Below are positions 52,929-62,210 of a stretch of DNA of 64,000 bases, one piece after another. Position numbers and translations under genes: made by a program. Position 1 is the first letter of the stretch. Each line of letters opens with the position of its first letter. The DNA comes from Pseudaestuariivita atlantica (lineage in GTDB: Bacteria; Pseudomonadota; Alphaproteobacteria; Rhodobacterales; Rhodobacteraceae): assembly GCF_001205715.1 (NCBI RefSeq), contig NZ_AQQZ01000006.1, positions 186,001 to 250,000 on the forward strand. Direction: 5' to 3'. Under the pieces are notes generated by a model. It ran no database searches, had not been told where the DNA came from, and worked only from the letters and a program-made list of their open reading frames with translations.

Positions 52929-54284
52929 CTACCGGGGGGTCAGGCGCAACCTGATGCCGTCGCGCGACCGCACGGTCAGGTGCGCCACGGGGACCGGGGC
53001 GTCGCCCACCGGTTCGATGCGGAAGGCGCGCAGGATGCGGGCGAGCAGCAGAACGCCCTCGACCATGGCGAAACCGGCGCCGGTGCAGACCCGCGATCCG
53101 GCGGAAAACGGGATGAAGGCCTCGCGCAGGCAGGTCTTGCCGTTCTCCGTCCCGAACCGGGCGGGATCGAAGGCGTCGGGGTCGTCCCACAGGCGGGTAT
53201 GGCGGTGCAGGTGCCACGGCGACAGCACCATCTGCGCGCCGGGCGCGATGTCGCGGTCGCGGAAGCGTTCCGGGCAGGTCGCCTCGCGCACCATCATCGG
53301 CACGGGCGGATAAAGTCGCAGCGCCTCGCGGAAGACGTCGCGGGTGATGCGCAGTTTCGAGATTTCCGAGAAATCCCCGGTCTCCAGCGCCGCCGCCTCG
53401 TCGGCGATCCGCTCCTGCCAGTCGGGGTAACGCGCCACGAGGTAGAGCGCCCATGCCAGCGCCGAGGCCGAGGTTTCGTGCCCGGCAAGGAAGAAGATCG
53501 CCACCTGGTCGACCATTTCGGACGTGTCGAACAGATCGCCCGTCTCCGGGTCGCGGGTCGTCATGATCTTGGTGGCAAGGTCGTCGGGCGCGGTGCCCGC
53601 CGCGATGGCCGCCTGCCGGTCGTCGCAGAGGCGCGTGATCAGCCGCCGGATCACGCGGGCCGAGGCGCGCGTGTCCCGCCCGAAGAACCGGGGCATCCAG
53701 CGTGGCAGGGGCACGAAAGCGGCGAGGTTCAGGATGGGTTGCGAGCGTTGATAGGTGCGGAACTCGGCAAAGACCTCGCGCGCAATTTCGTGTTCGATGG
53801 GGATGGAGAACAGCGTGCGGAAGATCACGTCGGCGGCGGCGTGGCTGGTCTCTTCCTCGATCTCGACGGTGTCGCTACGCAGCGCCCGCAACCGCGCGAC
53901 GGCGGCATCGGCGGCAGCCCACATCGCGGGATACGTGTCGCGCAGGCGCCCGCCCTCGAACGCCGGGTCGATGATGCGGCGCTGGCGTTTCCACGTCTCG
54001 CCGTTGGTCAGGAAGACGGAATTGCCCAGAAGCGGGCGCAACCCCTCGCCGATCCGGTCGGATTTCGGGAAATCGTCGGGCCGCCGCTTCAGCACCTCGG
54101 TCACGAGATCGGGCTGGTTCAAGAGGTAGGACCGGAAAAACGGCGTGCGGAACTCGGCCATCCACGCGCGGTAGAGCCGCGCGGGCTGCGCCGACAGGAT
54201 ATCCTGCCGGAAAAGCCGCATGTAGCGCCAGAGCGAGACCTTGTCGGGGCGCGGGGCGGGTTTGGGCGGCAGGTCCGCCGTCAC
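52929..54284 (-). CDS. Cytochrome P450
   Basis: The 451-residue soluble P450 has the I-helix motif [13 protein letters not shown], the K-helix EALRLYPP (ExxR), the PERF-type segment, and the heme-binding [15 protein letters not shown] with the ligand cysteine. The start is a GTG at 54284 that overlaps the stop of the upstream hydrolase as GTGA; the much longer open frame upstream is antisense-like. The overlap couples it to a membrane-associated hydrolase, so the two may act on the same lipid or hydrophobic substrate. Redox partners are not encoded nearby. Confidence 0.92.
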   Translation of the reverse strand: MTADLPPKPAPRPDKVSLWRYMRLFRQDILSAQPARLYRAWMAEFRTPFFRSYLLNQPDLVTEVLKRRPDDFPKSDRIGEGLRPLLGNSVFLTNGETWKRQRRIIDPAFEGGRLRDTYPAMWAAADAAVARLRALRSDTVEIEEETSHAAADVIFRTLFSIPIEHEIAREVFAEFRTYQRSQPILNLAAFVPLPRWMPRFFGRDTRASARVIRRLITRLCDDRQAAIAAGTAPDDLATKIMTTRDPETGDLFDTSEMVDQVAIFFLAGHETSASALAWALYLVARYPDWQERIADEAAALETGDFSEISKLRITRDVFREALRLYPPVPMMVREATCPERFRDRDIAPGAQMVLSPWHLHRHTRLWDDPDAFDPARFGTENGKTCLREAFIPFSAGSRVCTGAGFAMVEGVLLLARILRAFRIEPVGDAPVPVAHLTVRSRDGIRLRLTPR

Positions 54285-55474
54285 GCGGCGAGGCTCGTGA
54301 ATTTCGACACCGCCGCCTCGATCCGGGATTTCGACGCCTTGCGCTTGCCGTAGCGGTCCCACAGGCGCAAAGGCCCGGCCGTGATGCGGAAATAGTCGTA
54401 ATCGCGCGGGCGGTCGAAGGCGCACATGTATTGAAAATGCCTGCGGAAAAAGCGCCAGCGCAAGGATTTGTGGAACTCGGGCGACAGGGATTCGCTGAAG
54501 GCGGCGGAAAAGACCAGCGGCCAGCGCGTGTCGGGGCCGGCAACGCCCGACACCGCCACCGGATCGCACAGCGCGAAGGTCGCGCCGTCGCCGGGTGCCG
54601 TCACGTCGACCCACGGGATCACGTCCTGACTGCCCATCTCGGCCAGGTCGCGGCGCAACTGGTGGGCGTCCTTCAGGAAGGACACCATCGGCACCACCTG
54701 CCCCAGCGACAGGAACGCGACGCGGCCCGGCGCGATGCGGCCCGCGCGCAGCAGTTCGGCCAGAACGCTCACACCCAGATGCGCGCCCGAGGAATGGCCG
54801 ACGACCAGCACCTCGTCCACGTCCGTCTCTGCCGCCGCGGCGATGCGGTCGCCGAATTCGGCCATGCGCGCGACAAGCTCGGGCGAATAGGCCCCGCCCG
54901 TGCGCGCCGAATAGGCGTAGTCGTGCATCAGGTAATAGGCGAAGAACTTCGCGTCCTTCTTCTTGAACCATGCCAGCACCGGCCAGACGACGGCGAGGCC
55001 CAGCACGGAAGCCCACGGGTGCAGGAAGGACAGGCCCCAGCCCACGACCCCCGCCAGCGCCAGCGCGAGGATCAGTTGCAGCGTGAGGAAGATGATGGGG
55101 TAGAGCGCCGCGATGACCGGCCCGCGCCGCAGGCGCATCAGCCGCCACAACACGCCCGGCGCGATATAGGCCCATGCGGTGCGCACCAGTTGCAGGTAGG
55201 TCTGGGTGATCCCCTGCTCCATCGATCCCTTGACGATGTCGGACCAGACCAGCACCTCGAACTCGGTCTCCGTCACGGAGCCGTCCATCGACGCCTCGGT
55301 CCGCCAGCCGAACCCGCCCTTGATCGACTTGGGTTTGAGCGTGATGTCATAGCCCGAGATCGCGGCCTGCTTGGCGCTTTCGGTGCGGTACAGCTCGCGG
55401 TACCGACGCGGATGGATCGGGTCATAGCCGGGGATATAGAATACCCGGCGGGTCCGTACGGGGGTAACTGCCAT
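54281..55474 (-). CDS. Membrane-associated alpha/beta-hydrolase-like protein
   Basis: The 397-residue protein starts RRVFYIPGYDP, typical of the first strand of an alpha/beta hydrolase. It has the nucleophile elbow VVGHSSGAHLG (about 223-233) and two central hydrophobic helices (about 120-170) that interrupt the fold. It is probably an inner-membrane esterase or lipase. It leads a two-gene unit with the P450. Substrate unknown. Confidence 0.75.
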   Translation of the reverse strand: MAVTPVRTRRVFYIPGYDPIHPRRYRELYRTESAKQAAISGYDITLKPKSIKGGFGWRTEASMDGSVTETEFEVLVWSDIVKGSMEQGITQTYLQLVRTAWAYIAPGVLWRLMRLRRGPVIAALYPIIFLTLQLILALALAGVVGWGLSFLHPWASVLGLAVVWPVLAWFKKKDAKFFAYYLMHDYAYSARTGGAYSPELVARMAEFGDRIAAAAETDVDEVLVVGHSSGAHLGVSVLAELLRAGRIAPGRVAFLSLGQVVPMVSFLKDAHQLRRDLAEMGSQDVIPWVDVTAPGDGATFALCDPVAVSGVAGPDTRWPLVFSAAFSESLSPEFHKSLRWRFFRRHFQYMCAFDRPRDYDYFRITAGPLRLWDRYGKRKASKSRIEAAVSKFTSLAA

Positions 55475-55545
55475 GGCCCCTACCTTAGGCTTGTTTTGCC
55501 AAGGCTACCCCAACTATTTGGCGGAATTTGGGCGGTGCGGCCCGG

Positions 55546-56298
55546 TCACCCGAAGAGCGCGAGCGTCGGGAACGTCTCGAGCAGCCAGAAGGACAGCGCC
55601 GAAAAGGCCCCGGTCAGAAGCATGATGCCGACGACCACCAGCAGCCCGCCCATGATCTTCTCGATCAGCGGCAGGTGCGGCTTGATGCGGTTCATCACGC
55701 CCATGGCGCGGGTCAGGAACATCGCGGCCAGAAGGAACGGGATGCCAAGCCCCGCGGCATAGACGCCCAGCAGCAGCGTGCCGCGCGCCACGTCCGCCTC
55801 GGACGCGGCCAGCGACAGGATCGCGCCCAGTTGCGGGCCGATGCAGGGCGTCCAGCCGAACGCGAAGGCAAGGCCGAGGATATAGGCGCCGAACGCGCTG
55901 CCGCCGGTCTCTCCCGTGTCGATCCGCGCCTCGCGGTTGAGGAAGGGGATGGTCAGAACGCCGAGGAAATGCAGCCCGAAGACGATCACCACGACACCTG
56001 AAATACGCGCGAAAAGTTCCTGATTTTGCAGGAAAAACGCACCAAACGCCGAGGCCGTGAAGCCAAGGAACAGAAACACCGTCGACAGGCCAAGGACAAA
56101 GGACACCGCCGCACCGATGGCGCGACGACGCGCGGTGCGATCGCCCTCGATCTCGGAGATGCCGACGCCCGACATGTAGGCAAGGTAGGGCGGCACGATG
56201 GGCAGCACGCAGGGGCTGAGGAACGAGATGATGCCCGCCGTCAGCGCGATCAGCATCGCCGGCAACAGACCTGCATCTATGATGTCGAACCCGAACAT
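55546..56298 (-). CDS. ccdA: Cytochrome c biogenesis protein CcdA
   Basis: The 250-residue protein has six predicted membrane helices with the first reduced cysteine in SFLSPCVLPIVPPYLAYMSG and the second in FGWTPCIGPQLGA. CcdA carries electrons from cytoplasmic thioredoxin to periplasmic thiol proteins for cytochrome c maturation. It stands alone on the minus strand, divergent from tusA. Confidence 0.92.
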   Translation of the reverse strand: MFGFDIIDAGLLPAMLIALTAGIISFLSPCVLPIVPPYLAYMSGVGISEIEGDRTARRRAIGAAVSFVLGLSTVFLFLGFTASAFGAFFLQNQELFARISGVVVIVFGLHFLGVLTIPFLNREARIDTGETGGSAFGAYILGLAFAFGWTPCIGPQLGAILSLAASEADVARGTLLLGVYAAGLGIPFLLAAMFLTRAMGVMNRIKPHLPLIEKIMGGLLVVVGIMLLTGAFSALSFWLLETFPTLALFG

Positions 56299-56380
56299 GC
56301 TGCCTCTCTACGACGCGCGCGGGGCGGCGTCACCCCACCTTCCGCTCACAAGATTGTGGACGCGCTGTAACAGGGGCCTT

Positions 56381-56614
56381 ATGTGGCGCGGCATGACGAC
56401 GCTCGACGCCACGGGTCTGCTGTGCCCCCTGCCCGTTCTGAAACTGCGCAAGCGCCTGCAGGCGCTTGAGGCGGGCGCGTGCATCACGATGCAGGCCGAC
56501 GATCCCGCCGCGCGTATCGACGTGCCGCATTTCTGCGCGGAATCGGGGCACGAACTGGTCGAGACGTCCGAAGACGGGCCGGTCCTCACCTTCGTAGTGC
56601 GAAAGAACGGCTGA
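56381..56614 (+). CDS. tusA: TusA-family sulfur carrier
   Basis: The 77-residue protein has the SirA/TusA signature LDATGLLCPLPVLKLRKRL with the sulfur-accepting Cys15 and the glycine-rich start of the second strand. It carries persulfide sulfur for tRNA thiolation or other sulfur transfers. ATG 56381 was used; ATG 56393 (MTTLDATG) is equally possible. It is convergent with the Anbu operon, whose last stop is four bases away. Confidence 0.88.
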   Translation: MWRGMTTLDATGLLCPLPVLKLRKRLQALEAGACITMQADDPAARIDVPHFCAESGHELVETSEDGPVLTFVVRKNG

Positions 56615-56618
56615 CCGG

Positions 56619-57368
56619 TCAGTCCGGGATGGCGTCGAGGTCGAAATCGGGCAGCGAATAGAAGGCCTGTTTGAGCGCCGCGCCCCAGCTTTCCGACAAT
56701 TGCCGGAAATAGGGATCGTTCGCCTCGATCCGCCACGACTTGCCCAGCGCCAGCGCGTCGCGTGGCAGGATCTGCACGTCGAGCGGCGCATCGACCGACA
56801 GGTTCGCCTTGATCGTCGAATCGAAGCTCACCATCAGCAGTTTCACGGCGTTCTCGAAACTCATGCCCGCTTCCAGCGCGCGGACGAGGATCGGGCGGCC
56901 ATACTTGGTCTCGCCGATCTGGAAGAACGGCGTGTCGTCGCTCGCCTCGATGAAATTGCCCTCGGGGTAGACGAGGAACATGCGCATCGGGCCGCCCCCG
57001 ATCTGTCCGGCGACGATCAGCGTCGCGCCGAAGGCGTCGGCACCGGGGCCACCGTCCTGCCCGGCCTGGTCGACGATCACCTCTTTCAGCGTGTCGCCCA
57101 CGATCCGCGCCACCTGGAACATCGACGGCGCGCGCAGGATCGACGGGTCGCGGTCCTCGGGCGCCTTCATGCGCTCTTCCAGCAGCGACACGACCGCCTG
57201 CGTGGTGGCAAGGTTGCCCGCCGTCATCAGCACCAGCGCGCGTTCGCCCGGCTCTTCCCACGTATGCATCTTGCGAAAGGTCGAGATGTTGTCGACGCCC
57301 GCATTGGTGCGCGTGTCGGACATGCAGACGATCCCGGCATCAAGCGCCAGCGCCACGCAATATGTCAT
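56619..57368 (-). CDS. anbu: Anbu proteasome-like peptidase
   Basis: The 249-residue protein has the Ntn-hydrolase fold of Anbu. It begins MTYCVALALDAGIVCMSDTRTNAG, with Thr2 as the nucleophile after Met removal. A lysine at the usual active-site place (STFRKMHTW) and ATLIVAGQIGG follow. Anbu forms ring-like or helical assemblies of uncertain function. It is the last of four genes with ATP-grasp, alpha-E and transglutaminase-like proteins, a grouping known for Anbu loci. Confidence 0.9.
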   Translation of the reverse strand: MTYCVALALDAGIVCMSDTRTNAGVDNISTFRKMHTWEEPGERALVLMTAGNLATTQAVVSLLEERMKAPEDRDPSILRAPSMFQVARIVGDTLKEVIVDQAGQDGGPGADAFGATLIVAGQIGGGPMRMFLVYPEGNFIEASDDTPFFQIGETKYGRPILVRALEAGMSFENAVKLLMVSFDSTIKANLSVDAPLDVQILPRDALALGKSWRIEANDPYFRQLSESWGAALKQAFYSLPDFDLDAIPD

Positions 57369-57392
57369 CTCAGGATACCCGCCTCATTCGAT

Positions 57393-58193
57393 CTATTGCT
57401 GTTCGACCCGCAGCGCCACGTCGAGCGTTTCCGCACCCGCGCCGAACCTCAGCCCAGATACGGGCGCGGCGTCGGTATAGTCAAACCCGGTGGCGACCTT
57501 GACGTAACGTGCATCGGGGCAAATGCCGTTCGACACGTCGAACCCGACCCATCCCAGCCCCTCGGTCCAGGCCTCGGCCCAGGCGTGGCTGGCATCCTGG
57601 TCGATACGGTCGTCCAGCATCAGGTAGCCCGACACGTAGCGCGCGGGCACACCCATGGCGCGGGCGGCGGCGATGAAGACATGCGCGTGGTCCTGGCACA
57701 CGCCGTTGCCGGCTTCCAGCACGTCCTCGGCGCTCATGCTGACCTCGGTGCTGCCGGTGCGATAGCTCACCGCGTCGGCCACGGCGCGCGACAGGGCGTG
57801 CATGCGGTCAAGGTCGCTTTGATCCTCGTCCAGCGATTTCACCAGCGCCCGCACGCCCGGCCCCGGCTGGGTCAGGGGTGTCGTGCGTTCGAAGAGCCAC
57901 ATCGGCAGGAAGCCCGCATGGCGGCCCACGACGCCGCTGGTATCCTCGGTCGAGACCTCGCCGGAACAGGTGATCGTCACCTCGGTGGTGTTTTCCGCGA
58001 ACGAGATCAGCTGCACCGTGTTCATGTGCGCGTCGCGGTAACTCAACTCCTCCCGCGCGCCGTCAAAGGCGACGTCCCACGACAGCACCTCCTGCGTGCC
58101 GTGGCTTTTCGGGGTCTTGCGCACCTGTTGCAGGCCGTAGGCCATCGGCGTGTCGAAGCGATAGGTGGTCTGGTGGGTGATTTTCAGGAGCAT
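57393..58193 (-). CDS. Transglutaminase-like cysteine peptidase of the Anbu operon
   Basis: The 266-residue protein has an N-terminal beta domain and a transglutaminase core with the triad Cys in GNGVCQDHAH, His in ASHAWAEAW and Asp in FDVSNG. Proteins of this type are predicted to cleave or form amide bonds, possibly isopeptide links made by the ATP-grasp partner. Its start is 4 bases after the alpha-E stop, and anbu begins 24 bases after its own stop. Confidence 0.9.
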   Translation of the reverse strand: MLLKITHQTTYRFDTPMAYGLQQVRKTPKSHGTQEVLSWDVAFDGAREELSYRDAHMNTVQLISFAENTTEVTITCSGEVSTEDTSGVVGRHAGFLPMWLFERTTPLTQPGPGVRALVKSLDEDQSDLDRMHALSRAVADAVSYRTGSTEVSMSAEDVLEAGNGVCQDHAHVFIAAARAMGVPARYVSGYLMLDDRIDQDASHAWAEAWTEGLGWVGFDVSNGICPDARYVKVATGFDYTDAAPVSGLRFGAGAETLDVALRVEQQ

Positions 58194-58197
58194 GGGG

Positions 58198-59139
58198 TCA
58201 CGCGATAAACCGGTAATCTTCTTCGATCTGGCGGCCCAGCGCCGACAGGTCGCGGATGAATCCCGCCACCTCCTCGTGCAGGCCGGCCTCGAACACGGCC
58301 TCGATCGTCTGTCCCTCCAGATGCGCAGTCAGCGCGTCGGCGGCCTCCTGGCTTTGCATCCGCGCGCCGTATTGCATCGCGATATGGCCCAGGTTCTCGC
58401 TCAGCTTGCGCACGCAGAACTTCAGCGACCGCGGCATGCGCCCGTCGAAGATCAGGAACTCCGCGATATCGAGGGGCTGGGTATCGCCGCCATAGGCCAT
58501 ACGAAAAGCGCCCTCGGCAGAGACCGCGCGCAGGATCGTCTCCCACTGCACGTTGTCGAGCGTCGACCCCACATGCAGGGCCGAGGGCAGCAGCACGTAG
58601 TATTTCACGTCCAGAAGCCGCGCGGTGTTGTCGGCGCGTTCCAGGAAGGTGCCGATGCGTGCGAAGTTGTAGATGTCGTTGCGCATCATCGTGCCGTGCA
58701 GTGCGCCCCGCACGAAGGCCGACCGCGTCCGGATCGTGCCCAGCACCTCGGGCAGGTCGCGTTCGGGCACCCGCCGCGCCAGCACGTCGCGCAGGGTGAG
58801 GTAGCACTCGTTCACCGCCTCCCACACCTCGCGGGTCAGCGCGGTGCGCACGGTGCGCGCATTGTCGCGCGCCATCGCCACGATCTGCATGACCGAGGCC
58901 GGGTTGTCCCGGTCGCGCAGCAGGTAATCGACCACCGCCTGCGGCTCGGTCGCGTCGTATTTCGCGTCGAACCCCGCCTTGGCGCCCAGCGCGGCGAGGA
59001 TCGAGGCCCATTCCGCCTCGGCCGACGAGGACCGGGTGAGCGCGATGCGCTGTCCCGCCTCCACCAGCCGCGCGGTGTTTTCCGACCGTTCGAGGTAGCG
59101 GAACATCCAGTAGAGGCCGCCTGCGGTTTTTCCCAGCAT
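58198..59139 (-). CDS. Alpha-E domain protein of the Anbu operon
   Basis: The 313-residue all-helical protein fits the alpha-E family (DUF403). The start MLGKTAGGLYWMFRYLERSENTARL and the repeated GTFLERADNTARLLD are typical. Its role is unknown; it always accompanies a circularly permuted ATP-grasp and a transglutaminase-like protein. It starts 3 bases after the ATP-grasp stop. Confidence 0.9.
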   Translation of the reverse strand: MLGKTAGGLYWMFRYLERSENTARLVEAGQRIALTRSSSAEAEWASILAALGAKAGFDAKYDATEPQAVVDYLLRDRDNPASVMQIVAMARDNARTVRTALTREVWEAVNECYLTLRDVLARRVPERDLPEVLGTIRTRSAFVRGALHGTMMRNDIYNFARIGTFLERADNTARLLDVKYYVLLPSALHVGSTLDNVQWETILRAVSAEGAFRMAYGGDTQPLDIAEFLIFDGRMPRSLKFCVRKLSENLGHIAMQYGARMQSQEAADALTAHLEGQTIEAVFEAGLHEEVAGFIRDLSALGRQIEEDYRFIA

Positions 59140-59142
59140 GGC

Positions 59143-60567
59143 CTAGTCCTCCAGCACCCAGGTGTCCTTGGTGCCCCCGCCCTGCGACGAGTTCACCACC
59201 AGCGACCCCTTCTTCAGCGCGACCCGCGTCAGGCCGCCGGGCGTGATGGTGATCTTGTCGGGCGATACCAGCACGAAGGGCCGCAGGTCGACGTGGCGGG
59301 GCGCAAGGCCGGACCGGGTGAAGATCGGCACGGTCGACAGCGACAGCGTCGGTTGCGCGATGTAATTGCCGGGCCGTGCCGTCAGCTTGGCGCGGAACGC
59401 CGCCAGTTCCTTCTTGGATGCCGCCGGCCCCACCAGCATGCCGTAGCCGCCCGACCCGTGCACCTCCTTGACCACCAGTTCCGACAGGTGATCCAGCACG
59501 TAGGCCAGCGCGTCGGGGTCCGAACAGCGCCATGTCGGCACGTTTTCAAGGATCGCCTTCTCACCGGTGTAGAATTCGACGATGTCGGGCATGTAGCTGT
59601 AGATCGCCTTGTCGTCGGCGATGCCGGTGCCGGGCGCGTTGGCGATGGTGATGCCGCCCGCGCGGTAGACGTCCATGATGCCGGGCACGCCCAGCATCGA
59701 GTCGGGATTGAAGTTCAGCGGGTCGAGGAAGTCGTCGTCCACCCGGCGGTAGAGCACGTCGATCGGCTGGTAGCCTTGCGTCGTGCGCATCGCCACGCGC
59801 CCGTCGACCACCCGCAGGTCGTGCCCCTCCACCAGTTCCACCCCCATCTGGTCGGCGAGGAACGAGTGCTCGTAATAGGCCGAGTTGTGGATGCCCGGCG
59901 TCAGCACCGCGACGCAGGGCTTGCCGTCGGTCGCGGCGGGCGCGCAAGCCGCCAGCGACTGGCGCAGCGACTTGGGATATTGCGACACCGGCCGCACCCG
60001 GTTGCGCGCAAACAGCTCGGGGAACATCCGCAGCATGGTTTCGCGGTTTTCCAGCATGTAGCTCACGCCCGATGGCGTGCGCGCATTGTCCTCCAGCACG
60101 TAGAACTGGTCTTCGCCCGTGCGCACAAGGTCGACGCCCACGATATGGGTCCAGACATTGCCCGGCGGCGTGGTGCCCACCATCTGGGGCAGGAACGCCT
60201 CGTTCCGCGCGATCATCTCGACCGGCAGGCGGCCCGCGCGGATGATCTCCTGCCGGTGATAGATGTCGTGCAGGAAGGCGTTGATGGCGCGCACGCGCTG
60301 CTCGATCCCGCGCTCCAGCCGCGTCCATTCGCGGGCCGAGATGACGCGCGGCACGATGTCGAAGGGGATCAGGCGCTCTGCCGCCTCTTCGCGGCCATAG
60401 ACGTTGAAGGTGATGCCGGTGACGCGGAACACCTCCTCGGCCTCGCGCGCCTTCTTGCGCAGTCGTGCCGGATCCTGTTCGGAAAACCACGAGCCATATG
60501 TCTGGTAAGGCGTTCTGAACGCATCGGACCCGACGAGCATCTCGTCGAAAGGAGCGGGCTTGGTCAT
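59143..60567 (-). CDS. Circularly permuted ATP-grasp type 2 protein of the Anbu operon
   Basis: The 474-residue protein matches the CP_ATPgrasp family (DUF404/DUF407), with VGVDLVRTGEDQFYVLEDNARTPSG, VKEVHGSGGYGML and YIAQPTLSLST. ATP-grasp enzymes form carboxylate-amine bonds, so it may make a peptide or peptide-like tag that the other three proteins process. It leads the operon and is divergent from cioA with a 221-base intergenic region. Confidence 0.9.
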   Translation of the reverse strand: MTKPAPFDEMLVGSDAFRTPYQTYGSWFSEQDPARLRKKAREAEEVFRVTGITFNVYGREEAAERLIPFDIVPRVISAREWTRLERGIEQRVRAINAFLHDIYHRQEIIRAGRLPVEMIARNEAFLPQMVGTTPPGNVWTHIVGVDLVRTGEDQFYVLEDNARTPSGVSYMLENRETMLRMFPELFARNRVRPVSQYPKSLRQSLAACAPAATDGKPCVAVLTPGIHNSAYYEHSFLADQMGVELVEGHDLRVVDGRVAMRTTQGYQPIDVLYRRVDDDFLDPLNFNPDSMLGVPGIMDVYRAGGITIANAPGTGIADDKAIYSYMPDIVEFYTGEKAILENVPTWRCSDPDALAYVLDHLSELVVKEVHGSGGYGMLVGPAASKKELAAFRAKLTARPGNYIAQPTLSLSTVPIFTRSGLAPRHVDLRPFVLVSPDKITITPGGLTRVALKKGSLVVNSSQGGGTKDTWVLED

Positions 60568-60788
60568 GGAGACAGGATAGCCAGAGAATTGAACGATGTG
60601 AAAGGCCTAACCCCTTTGCCGCAGGTTTGGTTCCCGCGCGGGCGCGCGATGACCAATATTTGCGCCATTGGCCGCACTACGGGCCCGCAAACCCGCGCCA
60701 TGGCGTCGCAGCCGGTTGTGCCCCGCGCACGGGTGCCTAACTGGGCGGTAACCGCAGACACACCCCATGACCCGAAAGGCTTACGCAT

Positions 60789-62186
60789 ATGGACACGCTC
60801 CTTCTGTCGCGCATCCAGTTCGGCGCCAACATCTCGTTCCACATCCTGTTCCCGACGATCACCATCGCGCTCGGCTGGGTTCTTCTGTTCTTCAAGCTCC
60901 GCTTCAACGCCACCGGCGACATGAAGTGGATGGACGCCTACCGCTTCTGGGTGAAGGTGTTCGCGCTGTCCTTTGCCATGGGCGTCGTGTCGGGCATCAC
61001 CATGTCCTTCCAGTTCGGCACCAACTGGCCGGGGTTCATGGAAACCGTCGGCAACATCGCCGGGCCTCTCCTGGCCTACGAGGTGCTGACCGCCTTCTTC
61101 CTCGAAGCGGCGTTCCTCGGCATCATGCTGTTCGGCTTCTCGCGCGTGCCCGGCTGGCTGCATACCACCGCGACCGTGCTGGTGGCCTTCGGCACCACCC
61201 TGTCCGCCTTCTGGATCCTTGTCCTCAACTCGTGGATGCACACCCCCGCGGGGTACGAGATCCGCGATGGCGTCGTCTTTGCCTCTGACTGGCTGGCGGT
61301 GATCTTCAACCCCTCCATGCCCTACCGGCTGGCGCACGTGCTGCTGGCCTCGGGCCTGACCGTGGCCTTCCTGATCGCGGGGCTGGCGGCCTTCCGCTGG
61401 CTGGTAGGCGAACGCAGCGCGACCGTGCGCACGCAGCTGAAAACCGGCGTGGCGCTTGGCGCGCTGCTGATCCCGGTGCAGATCTTCGTGGGCGACATGC
61501 ACGGGCTGAACACGCTGGAGCACCAGCCCGCCAAGGTCGCGGCGATGGAGGGCAACTGGGAGACGCAGTCGAACGTGCCGCTTCTGCTGTTCGCGATCCC
61601 GGATGAAGAGACCCGCAGCAACCGCTACGAGGTGGGCATCCCCAACCTCGCCTCCATCATCCTCAAGCACAAGGCAGAGGGCGTCGTGCCCGGCCTGAAC
61701 GATTTCGTGGCCGAAGACGGCACGCCCGAACACCCGCCCGTCCTGCCCGTGTTCTGGAGCTTCCGCACCATGGTCGGCACGGGGTTCGCGATGCTATTCG
61801 TCAGCTGGGCCGCCGTGGGGTTCATGGCGTGGCGTCGGCGCGGCGTCGAAGGCCTGCCCAAGCCGCTTCTGTGGGTGCTGGTGCCCATGGCGGGATCGGG
61901 CTGGCTGGCAACTCTCGCGGGCTGGTACACGACCGAGATCGGGCGCCAGCCGTGGCTCGTGACCGGGCTTCTGACCACCGAACAGGCTGTGGCCGAGGTG
62001 CCCGCGCCGCTCGTCGGTTCGACACTGGCGGTCTACCTCGTCGTCTATGCCGCGCTGCTGGCCGCCTATATCGGCGTGCTGTTCTACCTCAGCCTGCGTG
62101 CGGCGCGTGGGCAACTGGGCACCCGCCCCGACCCGCGCGACCCGGTGCCGGCCTCCCGTGGCGGCGTCCAGATTCCCGCCGAATGA
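60789..62186 (+). CDS. cioA: Cytochrome bd-type (cyanide-insensitive) ubiquinol oxidase subunit I
   Basis: The 465-residue membrane protein has about nine helices. Family motifs include IQFGANISFHILFPT, an early heme-ligand histidine in that helix, a short Q-loop as in CioA, and the conserved TEIGRQPW. It oxidises ubiquinol and reduces oxygen to water without pumping protons, useful under low oxygen or with cyanide or sulfide. An AAAGG site lies upstream of the ATG. cioB follows 24 bases later. Confidence 0.93.
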   Translation: MDTLLLSRIQFGANISFHILFPTITIALGWVLLFFKLRFNATGDMKWMDAYRFWVKVFALSFAMGVVSGITMSFQFGTNWPGFMETVGNIAGPLLAYEVLTAFFLEAAFLGIMLFGFSRVPGWLHTTATVLVAFGTTLSAFWILVLNSWMHTPAGYEIRDGVVFASDWLAVIFNPSMPYRLAHVLLASGLTVAFLIAGLAAFRWLVGERSATVRTQLKTGVALGALLIPVQIFVGDMHGLNTLEHQPAKVAAMEGNWETQSNVPLLLFAIPDEETRSNRYEVGIPNLASIILKHKAEGVVPGLNDFVAEDGTPEHPPVLPVFWSFRTMVGTGFAMLFVSWAAVGFMAWRRRGVEGLPKPLLWVLVPMAGSGWLATLAGWYTTEIGRQPWLVTGLLTTEQAVAEVPAPLVGSTLAVYLVVYAALLAAYIGVLFYLSLRAARGQLGTRPDPRDPVPASRGGVQIPAE

Positions 62187-62210
62187 CCTGAACCCCGAAA
62201 GGACCGCGTG

